Positions 14,271 to 14,395 of a stretch of 14,395 bases of DNA are shown here, one piece after another (the first letter of the stretch is position 1; the number at the start of each line of letters is the position of its first letter). The position numbers were made by a program, and so were the translations under genes. Below the pieces are notes generated by a model, which was not told the origin of the DNA, ran no database searches, and saw only the letters and a program-made list of their open reading frames with translations. The DNA comes from Pseudomonadota bacterium (lineage in GTDB: Bacteria; Pseudomonadota; Gammaproteobacteria; Burkholderiales; Burkholderiaceae_C), in assembly GCA_023418355.1 (NCBI GenBank), contig JAEZZU010000236.1:1-14395 (forward strand), read 5' to 3'.

Positions 14271-14299
14271 AAAAAAAAGCGGCCCACTTGCGTGGGCCG
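14271..14299 (-). terminator. Rho-independent terminator of the right-edge gene
   Basis: On the minus strand CGGCCCAC, loop GCAA, GTGGGCCG forms a perfect 8-bp GC-rich stem (plus-strand 14280-14287 and 14292-14299), followed by one base pair and then eight T residues (plus-strand A14271-A14278). It begins 14 bases after the stop codon of the partial gene at the right edge and separates that gene from the methyltransferase. Confidence 0.92.
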
Positions 14300-14313
14300 T
14301 TGCAGGCAGCGGT

Positions 14314-14394
14314 TTAGCTCAAGGAACGCTTTAAGCGAATTTCCTCGATCTTGATACTACCCACAGGCGTGGTCTTAGCCGTTGACATTTCACG
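14314..14394 (-). CDS. C-terminal end of an unidentified protein (partial)
   Basis: A minus-strand frame is open from the window edge to a TAA at 14314-14316, giving 26 residues that end in KIEEIRLKRSLS. The strong terminator 14 bases downstream is the main evidence that this is a real gene end. The frame contains an ATG eight bases inside the window edge, so a tiny 24-residue protein is formally possible, but the tail of a longer gene is more likely. The fragment is too short to assign a family. Confidence 0.6.
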   Translation of the reverse strand, partial: REMSTAKTTPVGSIKIEEIRLKRSLS

Positions 14395-14395
14395 T

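Noticed and set aside
13619..14317. 232-codon plus-strand frame opposite the methyltransferase
   Set aside because: It is antisense to a protein with intact methyltransferase motifs and runs through the terminator at 14271-14299.

Overview
The window looks like chromosome of a betaproteobacterium of the order Burkholderiales, most likely a Comamonadaceae member close to Comamonas. This rests on the protein types, the moderately high GC of the housekeeping genes, and an interspersed repeat at 12358-12405 that I recall from genomes of that family. The assignment is an inference; no database was searched.

Layout. rpsO (ribosomal protein S15) lies at the left edge on the minus strand, with its own terminator and a candidate promoter. 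A 344-base divergent intergenic region follows. A tightly packed plus-strand type IV pilus operon then runs from 709 to 8290: pilV, pilW, pilX, pilY1, pilE and a fimT/gspH-type gene. Genes touch or overlap (ATGA overlaps at pilY1/pilE and pilE/fimT), so translation is probably coupled. The products are the minor pilins that prime pilus assembly plus the tip adhesin/assembly factor PilY1. ribD (riboflavin biosynthesis) follows after 59 bases without an intergenic terminator, then a ClsC-like phospholipase D lipoprotein. dusC (tRNA-dihydrouridine synthase) is on the minus strand, convergent with the lipoprotein gene. A small unrecognised plus-strand gene is divergent from dusC and converges on a minus-strand SAM-dependent methyltransferase. 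The right edge holds the last 26 codons of an unidentified minus-strand gene and its terminator.

Most of the window is ordinary core genome; I see no phage, IS element, CRISPR array, tRNA or defence system. The points worth a second look concern the pilus operon and ribD. PilY1 has a markedly AT-rich N-terminal half and has lost most acidic ligands of the propeller calcium loop. A C8 run lies 18 bases upstream of the pilE start, and a +1 change there would fuse PilY1 in frame to PilE. An A9 run sits at the start of fimT, and the FimT-like prepilin has alanine at -1. A perfect 11-bp terminator-like hairpin lies in the first codons of ribD. An AlgR-like box lies upstream of pilV.
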